Shown: positions 40,400 to 50,049 of the stretch, piece by piece
How the letters are laid out: every line of letters begins with the position of its first letter
How positions within the stretch are numbered: position 1 is the stretch's first letter
Assembly (NCBI RefSeq): GCF_900103985.1
Contig: NZ_FNIE01000008.1
Location: 388,587 to 452,586 of the forward strand
Reading direction: 5' to 3'
DNA length: 64,000 nt
Source of the DNA: Actinacidiphila guanduensis
GTDB lineage: Bacteria; Actinomycetota; Actinomycetes; Streptomycetales; Streptomycetaceae
Notes under the pieces: generated by a model
Databases searched by the model: none
Told to the model about the DNA's origin: nothing
What the model saw: the letters and a program-made list of their open reading frames with translations, nothing else
Position numbers and translations under genes: made by a program

Positions 40400-43300
40400 A
40401 TGTACGAGCTTTCCCGCGTCCGCCTCTACTCCATCGGGCCCGCCGGCGCGCGCTACGCCGACACCGTGCTCGACCTGCGCGGAGTCGGCGAGCCGGTGCC
40501 GCAGCCCGCGCCCGCGCAAGGGGAGTTCTTCGCCGACGAACCCGCCGGGCCACCGCGCCGCCCCGCGCCCGCGGGCGTGCTCTTCCTGGAGAACGGCGGC
40601 GGCAAGTCGGTGCTGCTGAAGCTGATCTTCTCGGTGATGCTGCCCGGCCACCGCAACACGCTGGGCGGCGCCAGCTCCGGGGTGCTGCGCAAGTTCCTGC
40701 TCGCGGAGGACTGCGGCCACGTCGCCCTGGAGTGGCAGCACACCGTCACCGGCGAGCTGGTCGTGGTCGGCAAGGTCAGCGAGTGGCGCGGCCGCCAGGT
40801 CTCCTCCGACCCGCGGAAGTTCGCCGAGGCCTGGTACTCCTTCCGGCCCGGCCCCGGCCTCGGCCTGGACAACCTGCCGGTCGCCGAGGCCACCTCGGTG
40901 CGGCCCGCCGCCGAGGGCGCCTCGGGGGCGCGCGGCCGGCGCCGCACCATGAAGGGCTTCCGCGACGCCCTCACCGAGGCCGCCAAGGCGTACCCGCACC
41001 TGGAGGTCGTCTGGGAGGAGGTCCACGACCGCTGGAACGAACACCTGGGCGACCTCGGCCTGGACCCCGAACTCTTCCGCTACCAGCGCGAGATGAACGC
41101 CGACGAGGGCGAGGCCGCCGGTCTGTTCGCCGTGAAGAAGGACTCCGACTTCACCGACCTGCTGCTGCGCGCGGTCACCGACACCCGCGACACCGACGGC
41201 CTGGCGGACCTCGTACACGGCTTCGCCGGCAAGCTCGGCCGCCGCGCCGAACTCACCGCCGAACGCGACTTCACCGCCGGCTCCCTGGACCTGCTCGACC
41301 GGATCGTCGAGGCCGCCGCCGCCCGGGACCAGGCGCGCGCCGTGCACGCCCAGGCCGAGCGCCGCACCCGCGCCCTGACCCGCCAGCTGTCCGCCCGCGC
41401 CCGCCAGGAGCGCGGCCGCGCCGCCGAACTCGCCGGGCACATGGCCCAGGCCGCCCACGCCGTCACCGACACCGAGCAGGCGCACGCCGGCAGCGCCCGC
41501 ATCGCCGCCGAACTCGCCTACCGCCACGCCTCACTGGCCCTGGCCGCGGCCGAGAAGGGCGCCGCCGCGCTGCGCCGCGAGCTCACCGACGCCCGCACCC
41601 TGCACGCCGCCTGGCAGGCCGCCGAGACCGTGCTGCGCCAGCGCGCGGCAGGCGACCGGCTGGCCCGCGTCACCGCCGCCATCCGCGAGGCCGAGCGCGA
41701 CGCCGCGCCCGCCCTGGCCGCCCGCACCCGGGCCGCCGCCGACCTCGTCCGCGCCCTGCAGGCGGCCGCCGCGGGCGCCGAGCGCCGGGCCGACGAGGAG
41801 GAGGCCCGCTCGGCCGAGCTGCAGGAGGCCGCCGAGAGCGCCCAGCGGGCCGCCACCGCCGCGGCCACCGAGGCACAGCGGGCCCGCAGCGAGGCCGGCC
41901 ACCTCGGGCAGCGGCTGACCGAGGTGGCGCAGGAGACCGCCGAGGCGGTGCGGGCCGGCTGGCTCGACGACTCCGCGCCCGACGCCGACCCCGCCCGCGC
42001 GGCCCTGGCCGCCTCCGACGCCGAACGCGCCGCCGACGAGACCGCCCGCACCACCGCGGCCGCGGCCGCCGCCGAGGCCGTACGCGCCCGCGAGGCCGCC
42101 GCGGCGGAGGCGCGCGCCGAACTCGCCGCCGCCCGGGCCGCCGACGCCCGCACCGCGGCCAGGACCGCCCACCGCACCGCGCGGACCGAGATCGAGGGCA
42201 TCCTCGCCGACCCCCGCGCGGCCGCCCTGCTCGGCCTCGCCGGCACCGAGGAGCCCGCCCGCGGCCTGGTCCCCGCGCAGGGCGGCGCCCCCGAGGCCGT
42301 ACGGGACGGCGCGCGGGGACACACCGGGGAGGCACCCGAAGCCGCCGGCCCTTCGCCCGACCCCGCCCTCGGCTCCTTTGACGGCCCCTCCCTGGAAAGG
42401 GCCGCCGAGCACCTGCGCGAACTGCTCGACACCGCCGTCGCCACTGCCGAGCGGCAGCTGTTCGACCTGCGCACCGCCGCGGCCGACGACGCCCGCATCC
42501 TCGGCGCCCTCGGCGACGGCGGCCTGCTCCCGCCCGGCCCCGACGTGCTCGCCACTGTGGAGTACCTCGGCGAGCACGGCATCCCCGCCCTGCCCGGCTG
42601 GCGCTACCTCGCCCAGGCCGTCGACCCGGCCGACCACGCCGCGGTGATGGCCGCCCGGCCCGAACTCGTCGACGGCGTCGTCATCACCGACCCCGGCTCG
42701 TACGCCCGCGCCCGCGAGGCCCTGGGCCAGGCCGCGCTCCTGCCGCGCTCCACCGTCGCGGTCGGCACCGCCGCCGCCCTGCTCGCCCCGCCGCCGCCCG
42801 CCGACCGGGCCCCCGACGTCTTCCTCGTCCCGCCCAACCCGGCGATGCACGACGAGGTCGCCGCCGACGGCGAGCGGCAGGAACTGCGGGCCCGCGCCAC
42901 CGCGCGCGAGGAGGAGATCCGGGCCCTGGCCGCGCGCCTGGCCCACGACCGCACGCTCGCCGCCCGCCTCGCCTCCTGGCGCGGCTCCTGCCCGCCCGGC
43001 CGGCTCGCCGAACTCGCCGCGGACGCCGCGGCGGCCGAAGAGGCCGCCGAGGCCGCCCGCGGCGACCTGGCCGCCGTCCGCGAGGAGCGCGCGGAGGCCG
43101 ACGCGGCAGCCGCCGGGACCGCGGCGGCGAGCGATACCGCCCGCGCCGCCGCCGAGCAGGCCCGCCGCCGCGCCGACGCCCTGGCGGGCCTGGCGCACCG
43201 GCTGCGCGAACGCGCCGGCTGGCAGCGCCGGGCCCGCGAACTGGCCGCGGACGCCGCCGAGGCCGACGCCCGCGCCGAGACCTGCCTCGCCGAGGCCCGC

Positions 43301-45109
43301 GCCGCCGACGAGGACCGCAGGGCCGCCCAGCGCGCCTCCGACGACGCCCGCCGCACCGCCCGCGCCCTGCGCGCCGAGCGCTCCGAGGTCGCCGGCGCCC
43401 CCGACGAGCCCGAGGCCGCCGACCCCGCGCAGGACACCGCGGCCGACCGGCCCTCGCTGCCCGCCCTGCGCGAGGCGTACCGGGCCGCCTCCCAGGTCTA
43501 CGAGCAGGTCGGGGTCGGCGCCGACCTGCGGGCCGAACAGGCCCGCGCCGAGAGCACCGAGGCCGCCGCCCTCGCCGAGCTGGAGCGGCTCACCAACAAG
43601 GTCCGCAGCCGCGCCGCCCAGCTCCTGGAAGGGCCCGACGGGGCCGACGGCCCCTCCCGCCAGGCCGCCGCAGCCCGCGCCGAACAGCTCGTCCACACCC
43701 TGGAGTCGCGCCAGTCCGCCGCCAGCGAGCAACTGGGCCGGCTGCGCGGCGAGGCCGAGCGGCTGGCCCCGGCCGAAGGCGGCGCCCACACCGAGCTGCC
43801 CGACTCCCTGCAGCCGCGCGACGCCGACCACGCCCAGCAGCTGCTGCGCGCCGCCACCGCCGAACTCGCCGCCCGCACCGAGGAGGTGGAGGAGGCCAGG
43901 AGCGCCCACAGCGACGTCGTGCGCGCCCACCGCGCCGCCGAGGACGCCGCCGGCGGCTTCGACGAGGTCGCTGCACTCCTGCGCGACCTGCTCCGCGAGG
44001 GCCCCCAGGCACCCGCGGAGGACGACGAACCCGATCCCTACCCGGCCGCGTTGGAGGACGCCCGGCGGGCCGCCGCCGAGGCCCGCCGCTCCCTGCGCGG
44101 CTGCGCCGCCGACCTGGCCGCCGCCGAGACCCGGGTGCGCGACGCCTGCGACGTCCTGGTCCGGCACGCCAACGCGGTCCGCTTCGAGCAGGTCCGCACC
44201 CCCGCCCGCCAGCAGGTCCGCGAGCTGCCCGCGGCCGCACTGCCCGAGCACGCGGCCGCCTGGGCCGCCGCCTTCGCGCCCCGGCTGCGCGTCCTGACCG
44301 ACGAGCTGGAGCAGTTGGAGCGCAACCGCGACAGCATCGTGGACCGGCTGCGCGGCCTGGTGGAGTCCTCCCTGGCCACCCTGCGCTCCGCGCAGCGGCT
44401 CTCCCGGCTGCCCGAGGGCCTCGGCGAGTGGTCCGGCCAGGAGTTCCTGCGCATCCGCTTCGAGGACCCCGACCAGGCGGTGCTCACCGAGCGCCTGGGC
44501 GAGGTCATCGACGAGGCCACCCGCGCCGCCGTCCGCAAGAACTCCGACCTGCGCCGGGACGGCATGACGCTGCTGCTGCGCGCGGTGGCCGCCGCCCTCG
44601 AACCGCGCGGGGTGGCCGTGGAGATCCTCAAGCCCGACGCGGTGCTGCGCGCCGAGCGCGTCCCCGTCGGCCAGATGGGCGACGTCTTCTCCGGCGGCCA
44701 GCTGCTCACCGCCGCCATCGCGCTGTACTGCACCATGGCCGCCCTGCGCAGCAACGACCGCGGCCGCGAGCGCCGCCGCCACGCCGGCACCCTCTTCCTG
44801 GACAACCCGATCGGCCGGGCCAACGCCACCTACCTGCTGGAACTGCAGCGCGCGGTCGCCGACGCCCTCGGCGTCCAGCTCCTCTACACCACCGGCTTGT
44901 TCGACACCACGGCCCTCGCGGAGTTCCCGCTCGTGGTGCGACTGCGCAACGACGCGGACCTGCGCGCGGGCCTGAAGTACATCAGCGTGGAGGAGCACCT
45001 GCGGCCGGGACTGCCGGCGCCCGCCCCGCAGGGCGAGCAGGTGCACGGCGAGATCACCGCGACCCGGGTCTTCCGCAGGCCCGCGGAGGCGGCGGCGGGC
45101 GGCGCCTGA
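40400..45109 (+). CDS. Giant SMC/MukB-like coiled-coil ATPase (MksB/JetC-like)
   Basis: A 1569-residue SMC-like protein. The head's N half has a Walker A variant LENGGGKS (Glu64-Ser70), in which Leu replaces the first Gly. Long Ala/Glu/Arg-rich coiled coils run from about residue 290 to 690 and 860 to 1370. A globular Pro/Gly-bearing segment between them (about 700-840, with VEYLGEHGIPALPGWRYLA and VDGVVITDPGSYARA) looks like a hinge. The C half of the head has the ABC signature FSGGQ (1430-1434) and a Walker B FLDNP whose Asp1468 is followed by Asn rather than the usual catalytic Glu. It would entrap or extrude DNA with the two preceding subunits. No nuclease or TOPRIM gene follows. Confidence 0.82.
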   Translation: MYELSRVRLYSIGPAGARYADTVLDLRGVGEPVPQPAPAQGEFFADEPAGPPRRPAPAGVLFLENGGGKSVLLKLIFSVMLPGHRNTLGGASSGVLRKFLLAEDCGHVALEWQHTVTGELVVVGKVSEWRGRQVSSDPRKFAEAWYSFRPGPGLGLDNLPVAEATSVRPAAEGASGARGRRRTMKGFRDALTEAAKAYPHLEVVWEEVHDRWNEHLGDLGLDPELFRYQREMNADEGEAAGLFAVKKDSDFTDLLLRAVTDTRDTDGLADLVHGFAGKLGRRAELTAERDFTAGSLDLLDRIVEAAAARDQARAVHAQAERRTRALTRQLSARARQERGRAAELAGHMAQAAHAVTDTEQAHAGSARIAAELAYRHASLALAAAEKGAAALRRELTDARTLHAAWQAAETVLRQRAAGDRLARVTAAIREAERDAAPALAARTRAAADLVRALQAAAAGAERRADEEEARSAELQEAAESAQRAATAAATEAQRARSEAGHLGQRLTEVAQETAEAVRAGWLDDSAPDADPARAALAASDAERAADETARTTAAAAAAEAVRAREAAAAEARAELAAARAADARTAARTAHRTARTEIEGILADPRAAALLGLAGTEEPARGLVPAQGGAPEAVRDGARGHTGEAPEAAGPSPDPALGSFDGPSLERAAEHLRELLDTAVATAERQLFDLRTAAADDARILGALGDGGLLPPGPDVLATVEYLGEHGIPALPGWRYLAQAVDPADHAAVMAARPELVDGVVITDPGSYARAREALGQAALLPRSTVAVGTAAALLAPPPPADRAPDVFLVPPNPAMHDEVAADGERQELRARATAREEEIRALAARLAHDRTLAARLASWRGSCPPGRLAELAADAAAAEEAAEAARGDLAAVREERAEADAAAAGTAAASDTARAAAEQARRRADALAGLAHRLRERAGWQRRARELAADAAEADARAETCLAEARAADEDRRAAQRASDDARRTARALRAERSEVAGAPDEPEAADPAQDTAADRPSLPALREAYRAASQVYEQVGVGADLRAEQARAESTEAAALAELERLTNKVRSRAAQLLEGPDGADGPSRQAAAARAEQLVHTLESRQSAASEQLGRLRGEAERLAPAEGGAHTELPDSLQPRDADHAQQLLRAATAELAARTEEVEEARSAHSDVVRAHRAAEDAAGGFDEVAALLRDLLREGPQAPAEDDEPDPYPAALEDARRAAAEARRSLRGCAADLAAAETRVRDACDVLVRHANAVRFEQVRTPARQQVRELPAAALPEHAAAWAAAFAPRLRVLTDELEQLERNRDSIVDRLRGLVESSLATLRSAQRLSRLPEGLGEWSGQEFLRIRFEDPDQAVLTERLGEVIDEATRAAVRKNSDLRRDGMTLLLRAVAAALEPRGVAVEILKPDAVLRAERVPVGQMGDVFSGGQLLTAAIALYCTMAALRSNDRGRERRRHAGTLFLDNPIGRANATYLLELQRAVADALGVQLLYTTGLFDTTALAEFPLVVRLRNDADLRAGLKYISVEEHLRPGLPAPAPQGEQVHGEITATRVFRRPAEAAAGGA

Positions 45110-45217
45110 GGCGGCTCCAGGAAAGCCCTCGGAAACTTTTCGCGGGGCTTCGAAGGAGGAACGGCGGAGCTTTCGGGGAGCTTCGCGGTCCCTCGCAGGG
45201 GCCCGGGAGCGCCGCCC

Positions 45218-45610
45218 TCAGACGCGGTGCATGTGCAGTATGTGCGGCCTTCCGCGCCTCCCGCGGGCCGCCGCCCGCGCCGCCCGCCGGGCCCTGCGGC
45301 GCTCCTTGCGCAGCGCCCGGGCCGCGCTGCTCGGGCTGGAGACCACCCCGTTGCGCTGGTTCCACACCTGCCGGGTCACCCACACGTCCAGCACCGCCCA
45401 GCTCGCCACCACGCTGGTGAGCACCGTGCACAGCGTCATGGGCGCGGACAGCCACGAGTGCCCGGCGGCCAGGAGCACCGCCACCACCGTCTCCACCAGG
45501 GCCACGGCCGCTATCAGCACCGCCCGTACGGCGGCCGCGCGGACCGGGTCGGGCAGCCGCGGGGTCCCCACGGGCTGCTCCTCCCACACCGTTCGGCGTT
45601 CGTCCTCCAT
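45218..45610 (-). CDS. Small two-helix membrane protein
   Basis: A 130-residue protein of unknown function. Two hydrophobic helices (about residues 30-50 and 58-78: AVLIAAVALVETVVAVLLA and MTLCTVLTSVVASWAVL) are followed by a very basic tail rich in RRARRAARAAARGRRG. The ATG at 45610 has an AGGGACC upstream; an ATG at 45643 is an alternative. It lies convergent to the SMC-like gene and divergent from the conservon, with no clear link to either. Confidence 0.55.
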   Translation of the reverse strand: MEDERRTVWEEQPVGTPRLPDPVRAAAVRAVLIAAVALVETVVAVLLAAGHSWLSAPMTLCTVLTSVVASWAVLDVWVTRQVWNQRNGVVSSPSSAARALRKERRRARRAARAAARGRRGRPHILHMHRV

Positions 45611-45777
45611 GACGGGTCCCTGCCCCGAAACACCCATGTGCATTCAGCACTCACAGGGGTAGTACGTTTCCGGCCAGACGGGATCAACCACTCAGACGGA
45701 CTTTCGAGTTACAGCAGTGGCAGTAGTAGGCTCGCGCCGTTTGCAGACCGCACCGGGACCCCGGACAGGGGCGGGAC

Positions 45778-48471
45778 ATGGGGGAGGCCATGCGCTTTCG
45801 CGGGACGACGATCCGCCGGAAGATCGTGGCGCTGCTGCTGATTCCGCTGGTGTCCCTCACCGCCATCTGGATTTTCGCCGCGACGATCACCTCGCGCGCG
45901 GTGTTCGGCCGCCCCGACGTGCGCCTGATGACCGACAACGTCGTCCTGCCCGCCTGGGCCGTGGTCGCCGACCTCCAGCAGGAGCGCAAGGCCGCCCTGC
46001 TCTACGCCGCGGGCAACCGCGACGCCAAGGCCCGCGGTGCCCTGGACAAGCAGGAACAGGCCACCGACGCGGCCATCGCCAGGCTCCGCACCAGCAGCAG
46101 CGCCGTCCGCGTGCGCAACAGCCTCGACGACCGCGCCCGCACCGGCCTGGACCGCTTCCTCACCGGCATCCGCGGCCTGCCCGCGCTGCGCGCCGCCGTG
46201 GACACCGTGGGCAAGGGCAGGAGCAGCCGCGAGGCCACCTACACCGGCTACGACGACCTGGTCGGCCCCGGCCTCGCCCTCTTCGACAACCTCAACGTGC
46301 TGGACAGCGTCGACCTGGAGATCCAGCGTCGCTCGGTGATCGGCCTGGCCCGCGCCGACGAGGAACTCAGCCGCCAGGACGCCCTGCTGAGCGCCGCCAT
46401 CAGCACCGGCCGGATGAGCGGCGCCGAACTGACCGCCTTCCGCTCCGCCGTGGCCCTGGAACGCGGCTACTACGACGACAACCTCCCCGCGCTCGACGCC
46501 CGTTACCGCGCGCCCTACGACGGCTTCCTGAACAGCGCCGGCGCCAAGAAGCTGCGCTCGGCGCAGGACGACGTCGTGGCGGCCGACGCCGCCGACGCGC
46601 CCATCGTCGCCGCGCACGACTCCTGGCCCTCCGTCGCCGGGAACGCGCTCGGCGTGCTCGGCAAGGTCAACCCCACCGTCGACACCGAGTTCGGCGACCG
46701 CCTGGCCACCGTGCCCACCCGGCTGATCGTGGAGGCGGCGCTGGCCGGCGGCCTGGGCCTGATCGCTGTGGTCGCCTCGGTGCTGGTGTCGGTCCGCATC
46801 GGCCGCGGCCTGATCCGCGACCTGACCGGCCTGCGCCAGGAGGCGGCGGAGGTCGCCGGCACCCGCCTGCCGCACGTGATGCGGCGCCTGGCCGCGGGCG
46901 AGGCGGTCGACGTCGAGACCGAGGTGCCCAAACTCAGCTACGCCCACGACGAGATAGGCCAGGTCGGCCAGGCCCTCAACACCCTGCAGCGGGCCGCCGT
47001 CGAGGCCGCCGTGCGCCAGGCCGACATGCGCAAGGGCGTCTCCGACGTCTTCGTCAACCTCGCCCGCCGCAGCCAGGTCCTGCTGCACCGCCAGCTGACC
47101 CTGCTCGACGCCATGGAGCGCCGCACCGAGGCGCCCGAGGAACTCGCCGACCTCTTCCGCCTGGACCACATGACCACCCGCATGCGGCGGCACGCCGAGG
47201 GCCTGGTCATCCTCTCCGGCGCCGCCCCCTCGCGGCAGTGGCGCAAGCCGGTGCAGCTGATGGACGTCGTGCGCGCCGCCGTCGCCGAGGTCGAGGACTA
47301 CGAGCGGATCGAGGTGCGCCGCCTGCCCCGGCTGGCCGTCGCCGGCGCCGCCGTGGCCGACCTCACCCACCTGCTCGCCGAACTCATCGAGAACGCCGCG
47401 GTGTTCTCGCCGCCCACCACGCAGGTGCGGCTGCACGGCGACCACGTCGCCAACGGATTCGTCCTGGAGATCGACGACCGCGGCCTGGGCCTGACCCCCG
47501 ACGCCCTCCTCGAGGCGAACCTGCGGCTCGCCGAGACACCCGAGTTCGAGCTGTCGGACACCGACCGGCTCGGCCTGTTCGTCGTCGGCCGCCTCGCCCA
47601 GCGGCACGGCGTGCGGGTCTCGCTGCGCCAGTCGCCCTACGGCGGCACCACCGCGGTCGTGCTCATCCCCTCCGGCCTGCTCACCGAGAGCGGCGAGGAC
47701 ACCGGCTCCACCCGGATCGAGTCCGTCCCGGCACCCGCCAGGAGCGAGGACACCGAGCACACCTTCCGCCAGTGGGGCCTGGACGGCGCCGGCGGCGAAC
47801 GCCAGCACGCGGCGCACGCCGACGACCCCTTCACCCCCACGGCCCCCGAGCCGGACGGCCCGCTCGGGCTGCCCCGGCGCCGCCGCCGGGCACCCGTCCT
47901 GGTCGCCGACCGCGGCCGCCCGGTCGGCCGCCCCCAGGAAGGACCGCAGGAAAGCCCGCAGGAACCGGACGCGGCGGACGGGCAGCCTGACGAAGGCGCG
48001 GCCGTGACCGCCGCCGACGCCGAACCGGCCGGGCCCGCGCCGACGGCGGGTCCTGCCGCCGAGCAGGCCGCGCCCGTCGCGGCCGCCCCGCTCCCGCCGG
48101 AGGAGCACGCCAGGCCCGAACCCGGCACCGTGGTGCGGCCCGCACCGCTCCCGCCGGCCCGCCCGGCACCCGCCGCGGACCTGCGCGGCGGCTCGGCATC
48201 GCCGCCCCCGCCGGCAGGCGGCGGCAGCGTGCTGCCCCGCCGGGTCCGGCAGGCGAGCCTGGCGCCGCAGCTGCGGCAGGCCGCGCCGCCCGAGCGGCGC
48301 GAGCAGGAGGCGGCCGCCCGCGAGCGGTCCGCCGAAGAGGTACGCGACAGGATGGCCGCGCTGCAGCGCGGCTGGACACGGGGCCGCGCGGCCGATCCGG
48401 ACGCCGAGCCCGACGACGACCCAGCGACACCCGCACCGCGAACGACATCTTCTGAGGGGAACGCCCGATGA
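45778..48471 (+). CDS. cvnA: Conservon sensor histidine kinase-like protein CvnA
   Basis: An 897-residue membrane sensor. One transmembrane helix near residues 22-42, an extracytoplasmic nitrate/nitrite-sensing (NIT-like) helical domain (about 50-310), a second helix at 316-340, a HAMP-like linker, and an HATPase domain (about 530-640: LAELIENAAVFSPPTT N-box, IDDRGLGL G1, DTDRLGLFVVGRLA G2). The phospho-accepting His box is not evident, as is usual for CvnA. A 230-residue Pro/Ala-rich tail follows. It starts the cvnA-B-C-D operon, which controls a small GTPase in GPCR-like fashion. ATG 45778 follows AGGGGCGGG; ATG 45790 is possible. Confidence 0.88.
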   Translation: MGEAMRFRGTTIRRKIVALLLIPLVSLTAIWIFAATITSRAVFGRPDVRLMTDNVVLPAWAVVADLQQERKAALLYAAGNRDAKARGALDKQEQATDAAIARLRTSSSAVRVRNSLDDRARTGLDRFLTGIRGLPALRAAVDTVGKGRSSREATYTGYDDLVGPGLALFDNLNVLDSVDLEIQRRSVIGLARADEELSRQDALLSAAISTGRMSGAELTAFRSAVALERGYYDDNLPALDARYRAPYDGFLNSAGAKKLRSAQDDVVAADAADAPIVAAHDSWPSVAGNALGVLGKVNPTVDTEFGDRLATVPTRLIVEAALAGGLGLIAVVASVLVSVRIGRGLIRDLTGLRQEAAEVAGTRLPHVMRRLAAGEAVDVETEVPKLSYAHDEIGQVGQALNTLQRAAVEAAVRQADMRKGVSDVFVNLARRSQVLLHRQLTLLDAMERRTEAPEELADLFRLDHMTTRMRRHAEGLVILSGAAPSRQWRKPVQLMDVVRAAVAEVEDYERIEVRRLPRLAVAGAAVADLTHLLAELIENAAVFSPPTTQVRLHGDHVANGFVLEIDDRGLGLTPDALLEANLRLAETPEFELSDTDRLGLFVVGRLAQRHGVRVSLRQSPYGGTTAVVLIPSGLLTESGEDTGSTRIESVPAPARSEDTEHTFRQWGLDGAGGERQHAAHADDPFTPTAPEPDGPLGLPRRRRRAPVLVADRGRPVGRPQEGPQESPQEPDAADGQPDEGAAVTAADAEPAGPAPTAGPAAEQAAPVAAAPLPPEEHARPEPGTVVRPAPLPPARPAPAADLRGGSASPPPPAGGGSVLPRRVRQASLAPQLRQAAPPERREQEAAARERSAEEVRDRMAALQRGWTRGRAADPDAEPDDDPATPAPRTTSSEGNAR

Positions 48472-48893
48472 CGGCACCATCCAGCCCGACCCGAGAGCTG
48501 AGCTGGCTTCTCGACGATCTGGTCACCAGGGTGGCCAGTATCCGCAAGGCCCTGGTGCTCTCCGGGGACGGCCTGGCCATCGGCGCCTCCGACGGGCTGA
48601 CCCGGGAGGACTCCGAGCACCTGGCCGCCGTCGCCTCCGGCTTCCACAGCCTGGCCAAGGGCGTCGGACGGCACTTCGACGCCGGGCAGGTCCGCCAGAC
48701 CATCGTCGAACTCGACGAGGCGTTCCTGTTCGTGACCTCGGCGGGCGACGGCAGCTGCCTGGCCGTGCTCACCGACTCCGAGTCCGACGTCGGCCAGGTG
48801 GCGTACGAGATGGCGCTGCTGGTCAAGCGAGTGGGGGCGCACCTGGCCGCGGCTCCGCGGCGCGACGGCGGCGGCACGGTGCTCAGCACCTGA
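48468..48893 (+). CDS. cvnB: Conservon Roadblock/LC7 protein CvnB
   Basis: A 141-residue Roadblock/LC7 domain protein. The opening LSWLLDDLVTRVASIRKALVLSGDGLAIGAS is typical, as is the SLAKGVGRHFDAGQVRQTIVELDEAFLFVTSAGDG central part (quoted in family terms: helix then beta strands). Roadblock proteins modulate small GTPases, here CvnD. The ATG overlaps the cvnA stop by four bases, so translation is coupled. Confidence 0.93.
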   Translation: MTAPSSPTRELSWLLDDLVTRVASIRKALVLSGDGLAIGASDGLTREDSEHLAAVASGFHSLAKGVGRHFDAGQVRQTIVELDEAFLFVTSAGDGSCLAVLTDSESDVGQVAYEMALLVKRVGAHLAAAPRRDGGGTVLST

Positions 48894-48928
48894 CCGATGA
48901 GCTGACCGATACGGGGTGAACAGGGCTC

Positions 48929-49324
48929 ATGGCTTCTGAATCGGACCGGTGGTACGACGACGCGGCAGGACCGGTGGTGCGGCCCTATGCGATGACCAGG
49001 GGCCGCACCAGCCATGCCGCGGAGGCGAAGCTCGACCTGATCGCCCTGGTCGTGACCCGGCACGCGCCCGGCGAGGGCGACCCGCCGGCGGACGACCCGG
49101 ACCTGACGCCCGAACACCTGGACATCATCGAACGCTGCCAGTACCAGGCGCTGTCCGTCGCCGAGCTGGCGGCGGACCTGGACCTGCCGGTGGGCGTGGT
49201 CCGGGTGCTCGTCGGCGACCTGCTGGAGGCGGCCCATGTGCACATCCACCGCCCCGTACCGCCCGCGGAGCTGCCCGACGAGAGCATCCTGCGCGACGTG
49301 ATCAACGGCCTGCGCGCGCTGTGA
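48929..49324 (+). CDS. cvnC: Conservon DUF742 protein CvnC
   Basis: A 131-residue DUF742 protein with a winged-helix appearance. VVRPYAMTRGRT at residue 16 and YQALSVAELAADLDLPVGVVRVLVGDL (in part a helix-turn-helix) near 75-100 are the family hallmarks; the end reads LRDVINGLRAL. In characterised conservons CvnC binds CvnA and CvnD at the membrane. It is separated from cvnB by 35 bases and from cvnD by 69. Confidence 0.92.
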   Translation: MASESDRWYDDAAGPVVRPYAMTRGRTSHAAEAKLDLIALVVTRHAPGEGDPPADDPDLTPEHLDIIERCQYQALSVAELAADLDLPVGVVRVLVGDLLEAAHVHIHRPVPPAELPDESILRDVINGLRAL

Positions 49325-49393
49325 CGCCGGCCGGCACTGGTAAGGCCCGTACGTCCCCCGTCCGTTGCGATCCCGAGAAGTAGAGAAGAGACC

Positions 49394-50002
49394 ATGGCCA
49401 TGGCGCGCACCGACCGCCGTATCGAGCCCGCCGCCGAGCCGATGGCGCTCAAGCTGCTGGTGGCCGGCGGCTTCGGGGCAGGCAAGACGACGCTCGTGGG
49501 CTCCGTCAGCGAGATCCGTCCGCTGCGCACCGAGGAGTCGCTGAGCGAGCTGGGCCGCCCGGTGGACGACGTCTCGGGTGTGGAGGGCAAGAACACCACC
49601 ACCGTCGCGATGGACTTCGGCCGCATCACCCTGCGCGAGGACCTGGTGCTCTACCTGTTCGGCACGCCCGGGCAGGACCGCTTCTGGTTCCTGTGGGACG
49701 AGTTGGCGCAAGGGGCGCTCGGCGCGGTAGTCCTCGCCGACACCCGCAGGCTCGCCGACTGCTTCGCCGCGGTCGACTACTTCGAGCAGCGCGGCATCCC
49801 CTTCTCGATCGCGGTCAACTGCTTCGAGGGCGCCGAACTGCACGACCCGCAGACCGTGCGGGAGGCGCTGGACCTGGACCCGGGCACGCCGGTGGTGCTG
49901 TGCGACGCGCGCGAGCGCGAGTCGGCGAAGAACGTGCTCATCACGGTGGTCGAGCACGCCGCCTATGTCGCCGCCGCCCAGCGGGCGCCGGCCGGCGCTT
50001 GA
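49394..50002 (+). CDS. cvnD: Conservon small GTPase CvnD
   Basis: A 202-residue GTPase. The P-loop GGFGAGKTT lies at about residues 25-33, the switch region has VEGKNTTTVAMDFG, and the G3-like motif is GTPGQDRFWFLW with Gln following the Gly. NCFEG stands in place of the usual NKxD base-recognition motif, a known feature of this family. It is the output GTPase of the operon. Start ATG 49394 is preceded by GAGAAGAG; the ATG two codons later is possible. Confidence 0.93.
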   Translation: MAMARTDRRIEPAAEPMALKLLVAGGFGAGKTTLVGSVSEIRPLRTEESLSELGRPVDDVSGVEGKNTTTVAMDFGRITLREDLVLYLFGTPGQDRFWFLWDELAQGALGAVVLADTRRLADCFAAVDYFEQRGIPFSIAVNCFEGAELHDPQTVREALDLDPGTPVVLCDARERESAKNVLITVVEHAAYVAAAQRAPAGA

Positions 50003-50049
50003 CCGCCGGGTCCCCCTGGTAGGGCGGCCGTAGAGCCGTCCGGCCGCGG

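Noticed and set aside
45110..45217. A JetD/MksG nuclease gene after the SMC-like gene
   Set aside because: Only 108 bases separate the SMC-like stop from the opposite-strand membrane protein, and no TOPRIM-type reading exists on either strand nearby.
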